Source: CAIXZV01 sp963697365
GTDB taxonomy: Bacteria > Chloroflexota > Limnocylindria > Limnocylindrales > CSP1-4
Direction: 5' to 3'
Assembly: GCA_963697365.1 (NCBI GenBank)
Contig: CAVONT010000005.1
Location: 1 to 64,000, forward strand
DNA: 64,000 nucleotides
Position 1 is the stretch's first letter, and every line of letters begins with the position of its first letter. Shown here piece after piece: positions 56,143 to 63,947 of the stretch. The position numbers and the translations under genes are program-made. A model generated the notes under the pieces. The model was not told where the DNA came from. It saw only the letters and a program-made list of their open reading frames with translations, and did not search any database.

Positions 56143-57119
56143 GCCCCCGCGACCGGAGCGGTGGCCTCGACGGCGTCCTCGTGGTGGCCAAGCCGTCCGG
56201 ACCCACCTCGCATGATGTCGTGGGCCTCGTGCGGCGCCTGTCCTCCACCCGTCGGGTGGGCCACGGCGGGACGCTCGACCCGTTCGCGGCCGGCGTGCTG
56301 CCGATCTTCCTCGGCAGGGCAACCCGTCTCGCCGAGTACCACCTGGGCATGCCGAAGCGCTACCGGGCGACCCTGTGTTTCGGGGAGACCTCGTCCACCG
56401 ACGACATCGACGGGGAGCGGGAGCCGGTGGCGGGGGAGCCGGTCACCCGTGGCGGCCTCGAAGAGGAGCTGGCCCGCGTGCTCGGGCCCCAGCTCCAGGT
56501 TCCGCCCCGGTACAGCGCGGTGCAGGTCGAAGGTCGACGTGCGTACCAGATGGCGCGCAGGGGCGAGGAGGTCGAGCTCGCGCCGCGGTCCGTCGTCATC
56601 GAGGAGGCGACGCTGCTCGACTGGGATGCGTCGGATCCTGCGCGACCGATCGCCGTGGTGGACGTGCGCTGCTCTGCCGGCACCTACATCCGGGCGCTCG
56701 CCCGCGATGTCGGGGTGGCGCTCGGCAGCGGCGCGTACCTCGGTGCCCTCGTGCGGACGGCATCGGGCAAGTTCACCGCCGACGATGCGGTCTCGTTCGA
56801 GGAGCTGCGCGAGCACGCCGCCGATGGGCCGGCCGGGATCGTCAACGCCTTGCGGCCGATGGACGCCGGGCTCGAGGACATGCCCCACGCGCGCATCACG
56901 TGGGACGAGGTGCGGCGCATGTGGGAGGGGCTGGTGACAGGCCCCAAGACGCCGCTCGAGGTGCGCGACGCGCCGATCGTGCTCGCGATGGCGCCCGACG
57001 GGAAGGTGGCGGCCGTCTGCCACGCCGTGGGCGGGATCCTGCACCCGGACAAGGTCCTGGCCGAGCGTCCGTCGGCGGATGGTCGCCCGATCCCGGCTGC
57101 AGCGGCACCGGAGGGCTAG
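56139..57119 (+). CDS. truB: tRNA pseudouridine(55) synthase
   Basis: 326 residues, GTGA overlap with nrnA. GVLVVAKPSGPTSHDVV, RRVGHGGTLDPFAAGVLPIF with the catalytic Asp, YRATLCFGETSSTDDIDGE, PPRYSAVQVEGRRAYQMAR and CSAGTYIRALARDVG are canonical. The tail (about residues 240-326) corresponds to a PUA-like domain. Modifies U55 of tRNA. Confidence 0.96.
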   Translation: MSPRDRSGGLDGVLVVAKPSGPTSHDVVGLVRRLSSTRRVGHGGTLDPFAAGVLPIFLGRATRLAEYHLGMPKRYRATLCFGETSSTDDIDGEREPVAGEPVTRGGLEEELARVLGPQLQVPPRYSAVQVEGRRAYQMARRGEEVELAPRSVVIEEATLLDWDASDPARPIAVVDVRCSAGTYIRALARDVGVALGSGAYLGALVRTASGKFTADDAVSFEELREHAADGPAGIVNALRPMDAGLEDMPHARITWDEVRRMWEGLVTGPKTPLEVRDAPIVLAMAPDGKVAAVCHAVGGILHPDKVLAERPSADGRPIPAAAAPEG

Positions 57120-57121
57120 GG

Positions 57122-57895
57122 ATGGATGTCGCGCGGGGGCTGGAAGACCTGCCCCGCAGCGAGGCACCTGCGTTCGTTGTCGTCGGCGTGTTCGACGGGC
57201 TGCACCTCGGGCATGCCTACTTGCTCGAGCACCTCGTTGCCGAGGCGGCTCGACGGGACGCCCGGCCCGTCGTCATCACCTTCGACCACCATCCGGACGA
57301 GGTCATCACCGGGCAGGCGCCGCCCCTGCTCTGTGACGCCCACGAGCGCCTGGAACGCCTCCGGGCGGAGGGTGTCGCGGCGACCGTCGTCGTCCACTTC
57401 GACCAGCGGCTTCGCGAGACCACCTACCAGGACTTTGTGGCGGCGATTGCCGCGCGGGCGCCGCTCGCGGGCTTCCTGATGACCCCGGACGCAGCCTTCG
57501 GCTACCGGCGCGAGGGGACGCCGGCGACCCTTGCAGCCCTCGGGCTGGTACTCGGGTTCGATGTCGTCGTCGTCCCTCCGTTCACGATCGACGGACGGTC
57601 GGTCCGGAGCACCGAGGTCCGCTCGGCGATCGCGGCCGGCGACCTCGACAGTGCGGCTGCGCTGCTGGGCCGACCGCACACGGTGATCGGCGTGGCGAGC
57701 AGGGACGAGGAGGGGAGCGAGGACGCCGTCGTCGCCTTCCCGCTGCCGGTGATGCTGCCGCCTGACGGCCGCTGGCCGGCCATTCTCGACACCGGTGCGC
57801 GCGAGCATCGCGTGGAGGTGCTGGTGGAGGGTGGTCGTCTCGTCGTGCCGCCAGTCCCGGCAGGATCGCGCGTTCGGGTCCGCTTCGGCGGCTGA
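57122..57895 (+). CDS. ribF: RibF-like FMN adenylyltransferase with an unusual C-terminal domain
   Basis: 257 residues versus about 310 usual. The nucleotidyltransferase half is clear: VVGVFDGLHLGHAYLLEHLV (the GxFDGxHxGH motif), FDHHPDEVI, FLMTPDAAFGYRREGTP and RSTEVRSAIAAGDLDSAAAL. The C-terminal half (about residues 190-257) lacks the flavokinase signature (G-x-x-x-G-x-P-T-A-N) and reads instead as a short beta-rich domain. It may make FAD from FMN but not FMN from riboflavin. Follows truB as ribF usually does. Confidence 0.85.
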   Translation: MDVARGLEDLPRSEAPAFVVVGVFDGLHLGHAYLLEHLVAEAARRDARPVVITFDHHPDEVITGQAPPLLCDAHERLERLRAEGVAATVVVHFDQRLRETTYQDFVAAIAARAPLAGFLMTPDAAFGYRREGTPATLAALGLVLGFDVVVVPPFTIDGRSVRSTEVRSAIAAGDLDSAAALLGRPHTVIGVASRDEEGSEDAVVAFPLPVMLPPDGRWPAILDTGAREHRVEVLVEGGRLVVPPVPAGSRVRVRFGG

Positions 57896-57976
57896 CGCCG
57901 TCGTCCACCGCCGGTCGGGCGCCGACTTCGCGCCGCGCGGACATACGGAAGTTGTGGCAGAGCATTGGAGAACACG

Positions 57977-58987
57977 ATGGATGGACTTCGCTGGGGCGTG
58001 CTCTCGAGCGCCCGCATCGCGACCGAGAAGGTCATCCCGGGCATGCGCCGGGCCAGCCGCGCGCAGGTCGTGGCCATCGCGTCGCGCGATGCCGCAACCG
58101 CGACGCGCACGGCCACGGAGCTGGGCATCCCCATGGCACACGGCTCGTACGAGGCGCTGCTCGAGGACCCCGCGGTCGACGCGGTGTACGTCCCACTGCC
58201 CAACCACCTCCACGCGGAGTGGACGATCCGGGCCCTGGAGGCGGGCAAGCACGTCCTGTGCGAGAAGCCCATCGCGCTCACCGTCGCCGACGCCGAGCGG
58301 ATGGTCGCGGCCTCGCAGGCAACAGGTCGCGTTCTCGCCGAGGCATTCATGTACCGCCACCACCCGTCCTGGCGCCTGGTGAAGCGGCTGGTGGAGGAGG
58401 GGCGGATCGGTCGCCTTGCGGCCGTGGACTCCTGGTTCTCCTACTTCCTCGAGGACCCGGCGAACATCCGCAACGTCCTCGCCTACGGTGGCGGGGCCCT
58501 GTTCGACATCGGCTGCTACTCGGTCAACCTGTCGCGCTGGCTGTTCGGTGCCGAGGCGACGTCCGTGACGGCCGCCGTCGTTCGGGACCCGGCATCCGGC
58601 GTGGACATCCTGACGACCGGCCACCTGGCCTTCCCCGGCGGGCTTGCGTCCTTCACGTGCGGGACGCAGGTGGAGCCGGACCAGCGCGTCCACATCTACG
58701 GGACGGCCGGGCGGATCAGCATCGAGATCCCGTTCAACATCCCGCCCCTCCTGCCGACGCGGGTCTTCGTCACCCAGGGCGGGGACCCGCCGGTCGCCCC
58801 CGCAACGGAGACGATCGTGCTGGAGCCCGCCGACCCGTACGCCTGCGAGGTTGACGCGTTCGCGGCGGTCGTCCTCGACGGTGAGGCCCCGGTCGTGCCG
58901 CTGTCGGACGCGGTGGAGAACCTGCGCACGATCGAGCGGCTGTTCGCGGCGGCCGATGGGCGCACGCCCGGCAGATCGACGTCGTAG
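57977..58987 (+). CDS. Gfo/Idh/MocA family oxidoreductase
   Basis: 336 residues. ATG 57977 chosen with GGAG at 57967-57970; a TTG at 57965 is in frame. The Rossmann fold LRWGVLSSARIATEKVIPGM, VVAIASRD and AVYVPLPNHLHAEWTIRALEAGKHVLCEKPIAL form the classic GFO N-terminus with the E-K-P motif. The C-terminal alpha/beta domain starts GRIGRLAAVDSWFS and contains GGGALFDIGCYSVNLSRWLFG. An NAD(P)-dependent dehydrogenase of unknown sugar or xenobiotic substrate. It separates ribF from rpsO. Confidence 0.9.
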   Translation: MDGLRWGVLSSARIATEKVIPGMRRASRAQVVAIASRDAATATRTATELGIPMAHGSYEALLEDPAVDAVYVPLPNHLHAEWTIRALEAGKHVLCEKPIALTVADAERMVAASQATGRVLAEAFMYRHHPSWRLVKRLVEEGRIGRLAAVDSWFSYFLEDPANIRNVLAYGGGALFDIGCYSVNLSRWLFGAEATSVTAAVVRDPASGVDILTTGHLAFPGGLASFTCGTQVEPDQRVHIYGTAGRISIEIPFNIPPLLPTRVFVTQGGDPPVAPATETIVLEPADPYACEVDAFAAVVLDGEAPVVPLSDAVENLRTIERLFAAADGRTPGRSTS

Positions 58988-59010
58988 CGTCGGCGGTTGG
59001 CGCCAGCCGT

Positions 59011-59040
59011 TTGGCGAAACCGGGATGGCCCTGCTATTCT
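59011..59040 (+). promoter_or_regulatory. Promoter of rpsO-pnp
   Basis: TTGGCG (59011-59016), 18-base spacer, TATTCT (59035-59040) preceded by TGC (extended -10). Lies 53 bases before the rpsO GTG. Confidence 0.65.
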
Positions 59041-59092
59041 CCGCGGGTCGAAGAACAAATTGTGTAGTCACGCCATCGTGTCGGAGGATCGA

Positions 59093-59362
59093 GTGCCGCT
59101 CGCGCGGGAGAAGAAGCAAGAGGTCATCGCGGAGTACGCCGTCAAGGACGGCGACACCGGATCGCCCGAGGTCCAGATCGCCCTCCTGACGGAGCGCATC
59201 CGGGACCTGACGGAGCACCTCCGCCGCTTCCCGAAGGACAATCATTCGCGCCGCGGCCTCCTCAAGCTCGTGGGCCAGCGCCGTCGCCTTCTCGCGTATC
59301 TCGTGAAGAAGGACCCCGCGCGCTACCGGGCCGTCATCGGCTCGCTCGGACTGCGCCGCTAA
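59093..59362 (+). CDS. rpsO: 30S ribosomal protein S15
   Basis: 89 residues from GTG 59093 with CGGAGGA upstream, the exact S15 length. TGSPEVQIALLTERIRDLTE, HLRRFPKDNHSRRGLLKLVG and RRRLLAYLVKKDPARYRAVI match S15. rpsO directly upstream of pnp is the near-universal bacterial order, which confirms the identity of the next gene. Confidence 0.97.
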   Translation: MPLAREKKQEVIAEYAVKDGDTGSPEVQIALLTERIRDLTEHLRRFPKDNHSRRGLLKLVGQRRRLLAYLVKKDPARYRAVIGSLGLRR

Positions 59363-59377
59363 GCACCTGCCGCATCG

Positions 59378-59402
59378 CGACCCCGGGAGCGTCCCGGGGT
59401 CG
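59378..59402 (+). terminator. Hairpin terminator/processing site between rpsO and pnp
   Basis: Perfect 11-bp stem CGACCCCGGGA / TCCCGGGGTCG with a 3-base loop, 15 bases after the rpsO stop, followed by TTCGC. In E. coli a hairpin here is an attenuator and an RNase III/E processing target for pnp autoregulation; the same role here is inferred from position. Confidence 0.65.
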
Positions 59403-59490
59403 TTCGCATCCGGCCCTGCTTTCCCGGCGAGCCCAGGCCATACCAGCCACAGGTCGCTCCACCGCTCACGACCAAGGAGGTCGTTTTCAC

Positions 59491-62078
59491 GTGCCCACTC
59501 CCACCACGCTCGACATCGAGTTCGGCGGTCGCACCCTCACGCTCGAGACCGGCAAGATCGCCGGCCTGGCGGGCGGCGCCGTCACCCTGCGCTACGGCGA
59601 CTCGATGGTCCTCGGCACCGCGAACCGGTCCGAGCCCCGCCCCGGCCTCGACTTCTTCCCGCTGACGGTCGAGTTCGAGGAGCGGATGTACGCCGCGGGC
59701 AAGATCCCCGGCGGCTTCATCAAGCGCGAGGGCCGCATGTCCGAGGCAGCGACGCTCGCCGCGCGCCTCACTGACCGCCCGATCCGCCCGCTCTTCCCCG
59801 AGGGCTACAAGGACGATATCCAGCTCGTTGTCACGGTCCTCTCGACGGACCACGAGAACGACCCGGACATCCTCGGCACCATCGCCGCGTCCGCCGCGCT
59901 CACCATCAGCGAGATCCCGTTCCAGGGGCCTGTCGGCGCCGTGCGTGTCGGCCGCATCGATGGCGAGTTCGTCCTCAACCCGACATACCCCCAGCTCGCG
60001 GACAGCGAGCTCGACCTGGTCGTCTCGGGCACCCGCGACGCCATCATGATGGTCGAGGCGGGCGTCAAGATCCTCCCCGAGGACGTCATGGCCGAGGCCA
60101 TCCTCTTCGGGCATCGCGCGCTGGTGCCGCTCATCGAGATCCAGGAGAAGCTCCGGGAGCTCGTGGGCAAGCCGAAGCGCGTGCCGTACATCGAGCCCAA
60201 CACCGACTCCGTGCTCACGTTCGCCGCCCTGGCGAAGGCGGGCGGCGAGTTCGTCGTCGTGGATGTCGAGACCACCGGCACCGACCCCAAGATGGCCGAC
60301 CTCGTCGAGGTCGCCGCGGTGCGCGTCAAGGGCGGCAAGATCACGGACCGCTGGTCCACCTTCGTCAACCCCGGGCGCTCGATCGTCGGCAACCAGATGC
60401 ACGGCATCACCGACAAGGACGTCAAGGGCGCCCCGACCCCGGCCGAGGCCGCCCGCAAGGCGCTCGACTTCGTGGGCGATGCGCCGTTCGTCGGCCACTC
60501 CGTCGGGTTCGACATCGCGTTCCTCCAGGAGGCCCTTGGCGACGGCACCCGTGTCGAGCAGGGCAAGTACCTGGACACGCTCGTCATCGCCCGCGAGGGT
60601 TACCCGGATCTCGAGAACTACAAGCTCGCGACCCTGGCCAACTACTTCGGCGTCGAGCTGAAGGAGAGCCACCGCGCGCTGCCGGACGCCGAGGCCACTG
60701 CGAACCTGCTCATCTGGTTCGGCAACGACCTCCCGGGCCGGATCGAGACCCTCAAGGCCGGCATCGCCGACGCGGTCCGCGCCGTCAAGGGCGACGCCGC
60801 TGCGTCCGCGACGAAGCTGGAGGCCGCCCGCCGCGAGGCGCGCGTCTCCAAGGGCCTGTTCAATCTCGTCCAGAAGAAGACCGTCCGCCAGCTCGTGCTG
60901 ACCGAGGGCCTCCGCATGGACGGCCGCGCCACCGACGAGATCCGTCCGATCTCGGTCGAGGTCGGCCTGCTGCCGCGCGCCCACGGCTCCGGCCTGTTCA
61001 CCCGCGGCCAGACCCAGGCGCTGACCGTCGCAACGCTCGGCGCGTCCTCGGACGTGCAGCGGATCGACACGATCAGCCCTGAGACCGAGAAGCGGTACCT
61101 GCACCACTACAACTTCCCGCCGTACAGCACGGGCGAGAACAAGCCCATGCGCGGCCCGAGCCGGCGCGACATCGGCCACGGCAACCTTGCCGCCCGTGCG
61201 CTCCTGCCCGTCCTGCCGTCGCAGGAGGAGTTCCCGTACGTCATCCGCCTCGTCTCCGAGGTCGTGGCCGGCAACGGCTCCACGTCCATGGCGTCGACCT
61301 GCGGCTCCACCCTCGCCCTCATGGACGCGGGCGTGCCGATCAAGGCGCCGGTCGCCGGCGCGGCGATGGGTCTCGTGCTCGATGGCGATACCGGCAACTT
61401 CGTCGTGCTGACCGACATCCTCGGCAAGGAGGACTCGATCGGCGACATGGACTTCAAGGTGACCGGGACGTCCGAGGGCATCACCGCCCTGCAGATGGAC
61501 ATCAAGGTCAAGGGCATCGACGAGCGCGTCATCCGCGAGGGACTCAAGCAGGCCCTGGCTGCCCGTCTCCACATCCTCGACAAGATGACCGAGGTCCTGC
61601 CGGCCGCCCGCGAGACGATGAGCGACTTCGCGCCGCGCATCATCACGATCAAGATCAACCCCGAGAAGATCCGCGAGATCATCGGCAAGGGTGGGTCGAT
61701 GATCCGCAAGATCCAGGAGGAGACCCAGACCGAGATCAACGTCGAGGACGACGGCACCGTGGAGATCGCGGCCGTCTCCGGCGAGAACTCGCGCAAGGCG
61801 ATCCAGTGGATCGAGAGCCTCACTCGCGAGGTCGAGGTGGGCGCTCTGTACCTGGGCAAGGTCACCCGGCTGATGGGCTTCGGCTGCTTCGTCGAGATCC
61901 TGCCCGGGCAAGGAGGGCCTCATCCGGATCGGCGAGCTCGCCGACTACCACGTGCCGCAGCGTCGAGGACGTCGTGTCCGTCGGCGACGAGGTCATGGTG
62001 GTGGTCACCGAGATCGACCGCCAGGGCCGGGTCAACCTGTCCCGCAAGGCGGCGATGCAGCGGCACCTCGCCAAGTAG
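59491..62078 (+). CDS. pnp: Polynucleotide phosphorylase with an inserted DEDDh 3'-5' exonuclease domain, frameshifted in S1
   Basis: About 861 residues (usual 700-750) if two extra bases near 61909 and 61958 are skipped. Order: RNase PH core 1 (about 1-225, GKIPGGFIKREGRMSE), inserted DEDDh exonuclease (about 250-415), short helical linker, RNase PH core 2 (from MDGR at 476-479; ASTCGSTLALMDAG and KEDSIGDMDFKV hold the phosphorolysis site), KH (REIIGKGGSMIRKIQEE) and S1 (LYLGKVTRLMGFGCFVEI). The exonuclease has D258-x-E260 in VVDVETTG, D341 in GHSVGFD, and H394/D399 in HRALPDAEAT, so it appears catalytically complete. It replaces most of the usual all-alpha domain. GTG 59491 follows AAGGAGG. 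Without the skips the frame runs to 63015, antisense to the next gene. Confidence 0.95.
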
Positions 62079-62092
62079 CTCCGCACTGACAG

Positions 62093-62124
62093 ACGCCCCC
62101 GGGGCCTTCGGGCCCCGGGGGCGT
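62093..62124 (+). terminator. Strong bidirectional terminator after pnp
   Basis: 14-bp perfect stem ACGCCCCCGGGGCC / GGCCCCGGGGGCGT with a UUCG tetraloop, then TTCTC. Lies between the convergent pnp and zinc-ribbon genes. The strongest hairpin in the window. Confidence 0.85.
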
Positions 62125-62166
62125 TCTCGATTCAGGCGAGCCGCAGGCGCTCCCCGGCGAGGTGCG

Positions 62167-62928
62167 TCAACCGGCGGGCTGGCCGCAGTTGGCGCAGAAC
62201 TTCGCGCCCGGTGCGCGCTCCGTGCCGCAGCCGGTGCAGAAGGCCTTGGCGGGCACGGGCGTTCCGCAGTTGGCGCAGAACCTGGCTCCCGCTGCCAGTG
62301 CTCCGCCGCACGAGGCGCAGGCGGCGGCAGGCGATGCCGCGGGAGCGCCGCCGGGCCCCTGGACCCCAGGCTGGGCCGCTGCTGCCGGTGCCGCGGGCTG
62401 GGCCCAGGGCTGGGCCGCCGGTGTCTGTGCGGGTGCCTGGGCCGCCTGCTGGGCCGCAGCTGCCTTCATCGCGTCGGGGATGCCGAATGCGTTCGCGATG
62501 CCACTCACAAAGCTCGCGGCGGCCGCGCCGGCCTGCTCCGCGTCTCTCGCCTGCAGCTCCTCGCTGCGCGGCGAATCCTCCTTGCAGAAGCCGGAGGCCA
62601 TGTCGAAGTCGGGGATGCACACGATCCGGCGGCAGGACTGGCATTCGGCGAAGTTGACCTTCACCTCGGCCCAAGCCTTCTCGAGCTCGTCGTTCGTCAG
62701 GGTGTTCCGGTAGCGGTCGTTGTCGACCTGGTTCGCGGCGGCGTTGCCGACCAGGGGGATGTTGCGCAGCAGCCCGCCAAACGCGGACTTGGTGATGGTC
62801 TCCTTGACCTCCTCCACGAGGACCGGCTGCGCGCGGTAGTCGCGCCCGCACGACTCGCAGGTGAACATGGCGTACGGCCCGGTGCCGTCGTTGTAGACGG
62901 AGTAGGGTGCCTTGCGGGTGGGTTCCAC
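62167..62928 (-). CDS. Zinc-ribbon protein with several CxxC pairs
   Basis: 253 residues. An N-terminal zinc site C24-x2-C27 (FTCESCGRDYRAQP) pairs with ECQSCRRIVC about residue 95-104. A helical Ala/Gln/Pro linker follows (about 130-195), then two C-terminal zinc ribbons: CASCGG with FCANCG and FCTGCG with FCANCGQPAG. Such double-ribbon tails are common in high-GC bacteria on regulatory or membrane-associated proteins. No enzyme motif or TM helix. Convergent with pnp. Confidence 0.8.
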   Translation of the reverse strand: MEPTRKAPYSVYNDGTGPYAMFTCESCGRDYRAQPVLVEEVKETITKSAFGGLLRNIPLVGNAAANQVDNDRYRNTLTNDELEKAWAEVKVNFAECQSCRRIVCIPDFDMASGFCKEDSPRSEELQARDAEQAGAAAASFVSGIANAFGIPDAMKAAAAQQAAQAPAQTPAAQPWAQPAAPAAAAQPGVQGPGGAPAASPAAACASCGGALAAGARFCANCGTPVPAKAFCTGCGTERAPGAKFCANCGQPAG

Positions 62929-63100
62929 GGTTCCTCCGGTGCTGTGCGGTCACATCGGCGCGGTCCGGGACGAGCACGCGCCACCATGGCGGTGGCCGGG
63001 TACTCCGGATCATAGGCCGCAGGTGTGCCGCTCGCAGGGGATCCGCCGTGGTCGCGGCGTCACGACGATGGGGCGCCTGCACGCCCAGTACCATCGCCCG

Positions 63101-63550
63101 ATGACCGCTGCAGACGACGATCCCGCAGACGACCCGCGCATCAGCACGGATCCGGCGGACCTCGACCTGGACTGGCTTCACGCTGCCCTGTCCGAGCGCG
63201 CCCACTGGGCGCTGGGACGGGACCGGGTCGTTGTCGAACGGTCGATCGAGCACTCGCTGGTCTTCGGGGCCTACCTGGGTGGCCGCCAGGTGGGGTTCGC
63301 GCGAGTCGTCACCGACCAGGCCACGTTCGCCTGGATCTGCGACGTGTTCGTGGACGAGTCGGCGCGCGGCCGCGGGGTGGGGAAGCGGCTCGTGGCCTCG
63401 GTGGTCGGTGATCCGCGGCTGCAGGGGCTCAAGCGCATGATGCTGGCCACCGATGACGCGCATGGGCTGTACGCGGCCTACGGCTTCGAGTCGCTCGAGC
63501 ATCCGGAGAGGTGGATGGTGCGACCTTCACGCGCCACCTCGGGGCGCTGA
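63101..63550 (+). CDS. GNAT family N-acetyltransferase
   Basis: 149 residues from ATG 63101; the frame is open further upstream but lacks family similarity there. Acetyl-CoA-binding motif A is CDVFVDESARGRGVGKRLV (the RGxGxG/A loop), preceded by VGFARVVTDQATFAW and followed by RMMLATDDAHGLYAAYGF. Of the type annotated as acetyltransferase with a D-H-G-L-Y motif. Substrate unknown. Confidence 0.9.
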   Translation: MTAADDDPADDPRISTDPADLDLDWLHAALSERAHWALGRDRVVVERSIEHSLVFGAYLGGRQVGFARVVTDQATFAWICDVFVDESARGRGVGKRLVASVVGDPRLQGLKRMMLATDDAHGLYAAYGFESLEHPERWMVRPSRATSGR

Positions 63551-63555
63551 TCGCC

Positions 63556-63602
63556 GCCGCCCGCGCAAGGGGTCGCCGCCCGCGCAAGGGGTCGCCGCCC
63601 GC
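63556..63602 (+). repeat. Two and a half copies of a 19-bp tandem repeat
   Basis: Unit GCCGCCCGCGCAAGGGGTC at 63556-63574 and 63575-63593, with a partial third copy to 63602. Directly follows the GNAT stop. No spacers, so not a CRISPR. Confidence 0.85.
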
Positions 63603-63609
63603 TCGGGTT

Positions 63610-63758
63610 GCCCACTGGGTGGGCCTACCGTTGGGTGCCGCGCGATTCCTGCCCAGCCACTGGGCAGAACCGCGGGGTTTCGGGCCTGGGAAGCGTGGAA
63701 TGGCCCATGGGGTGGGCAGAAGTGACAGAGCACGCGCTGGTTGGCCCACCAGGTGGGC
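63610..63758. repeat. Cluster of four short palindromes with core GCCCA..TGGGC
   Basis: Hairpin-capable repeats: 63610-63624 (GCCCAC-3-GTGGGC), 63649-63667 (CTGCCCA-5-TGGGCAG), 63703-63717 (GCCCA-5-TGGGC) and 63744-63758 (GCCCAC-3-GTGGGC). The flanks differ but the arms are shared, with spacing 39, 54 and 41 bases. Part of a gene-free stretch (63551-63947). Confidence 0.75.
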
Positions 63759-63767
63759 ATCGCCCAA

Positions 63768-63833
63768 CGGAGGCCCGGCGGAGGCCCAGCGGAGGCCCGG
63801 CGGAGGCCCGGCGGAGGCCCGACGGAGGCCAGG
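63768..63833. repeat. Six copies of an 11-bp tandem repeat
   Basis: Consensus unit CGGAGGCCCGG, six times without spacer from 63768 to 63833, with single changes in some units. Length 11 excludes a coding triplet pattern. Probably slippage-derived. Confidence 0.85.
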
Positions 63834-63896
63834 CGGGGGCCGGCGGCGGGTGGCGTGAACTGGAGACGCAGCGTTCGACCGGCCCTGGAACAGGAA

Positions 63897-63925
63897 ACGC
63901 CCCCAGGCCTTGCGGCCCGGGGGCG
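63897..63925 (-). terminator. Terminator of the minus-strand gene at the right edge
   Basis: Hairpin ACGCCCCC-A-GGCC / GGCC-C-GGGGGCGT with a 4-base loop and one mismatch, 22 bases beyond the stop of the minus-strand gene; on that strand it is followed by TTCC. The sequence is close to the pnp terminator (62093-62124). Confidence 0.7.
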
Positions 63926-63947
63926 TTCGAATTGAGGAGCGGGTTGG

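Noticed and set aside
59359..61923. Long open frame antisense to pnp (about 850 codons)
   Set aside because: Shadow frame; low-complexity Asp/Gly/Leu composition and no motif, whereas the plus strand carries PNPase and exonuclease signatures.
62079..63015. Apparent C-terminal extension of PNPase past the S1 domain
   Set aside because: It arises only from the two extra bases in S1; skipping them restores S1 and a stop at 62078, and the extension is antisense to the zinc-ribbon gene.
63556..63833. Possible CRISPR array
   Set aside because: Repeats are directly tandem with no spacers, units of 11 and 19 bases, and no cas genes nearby.
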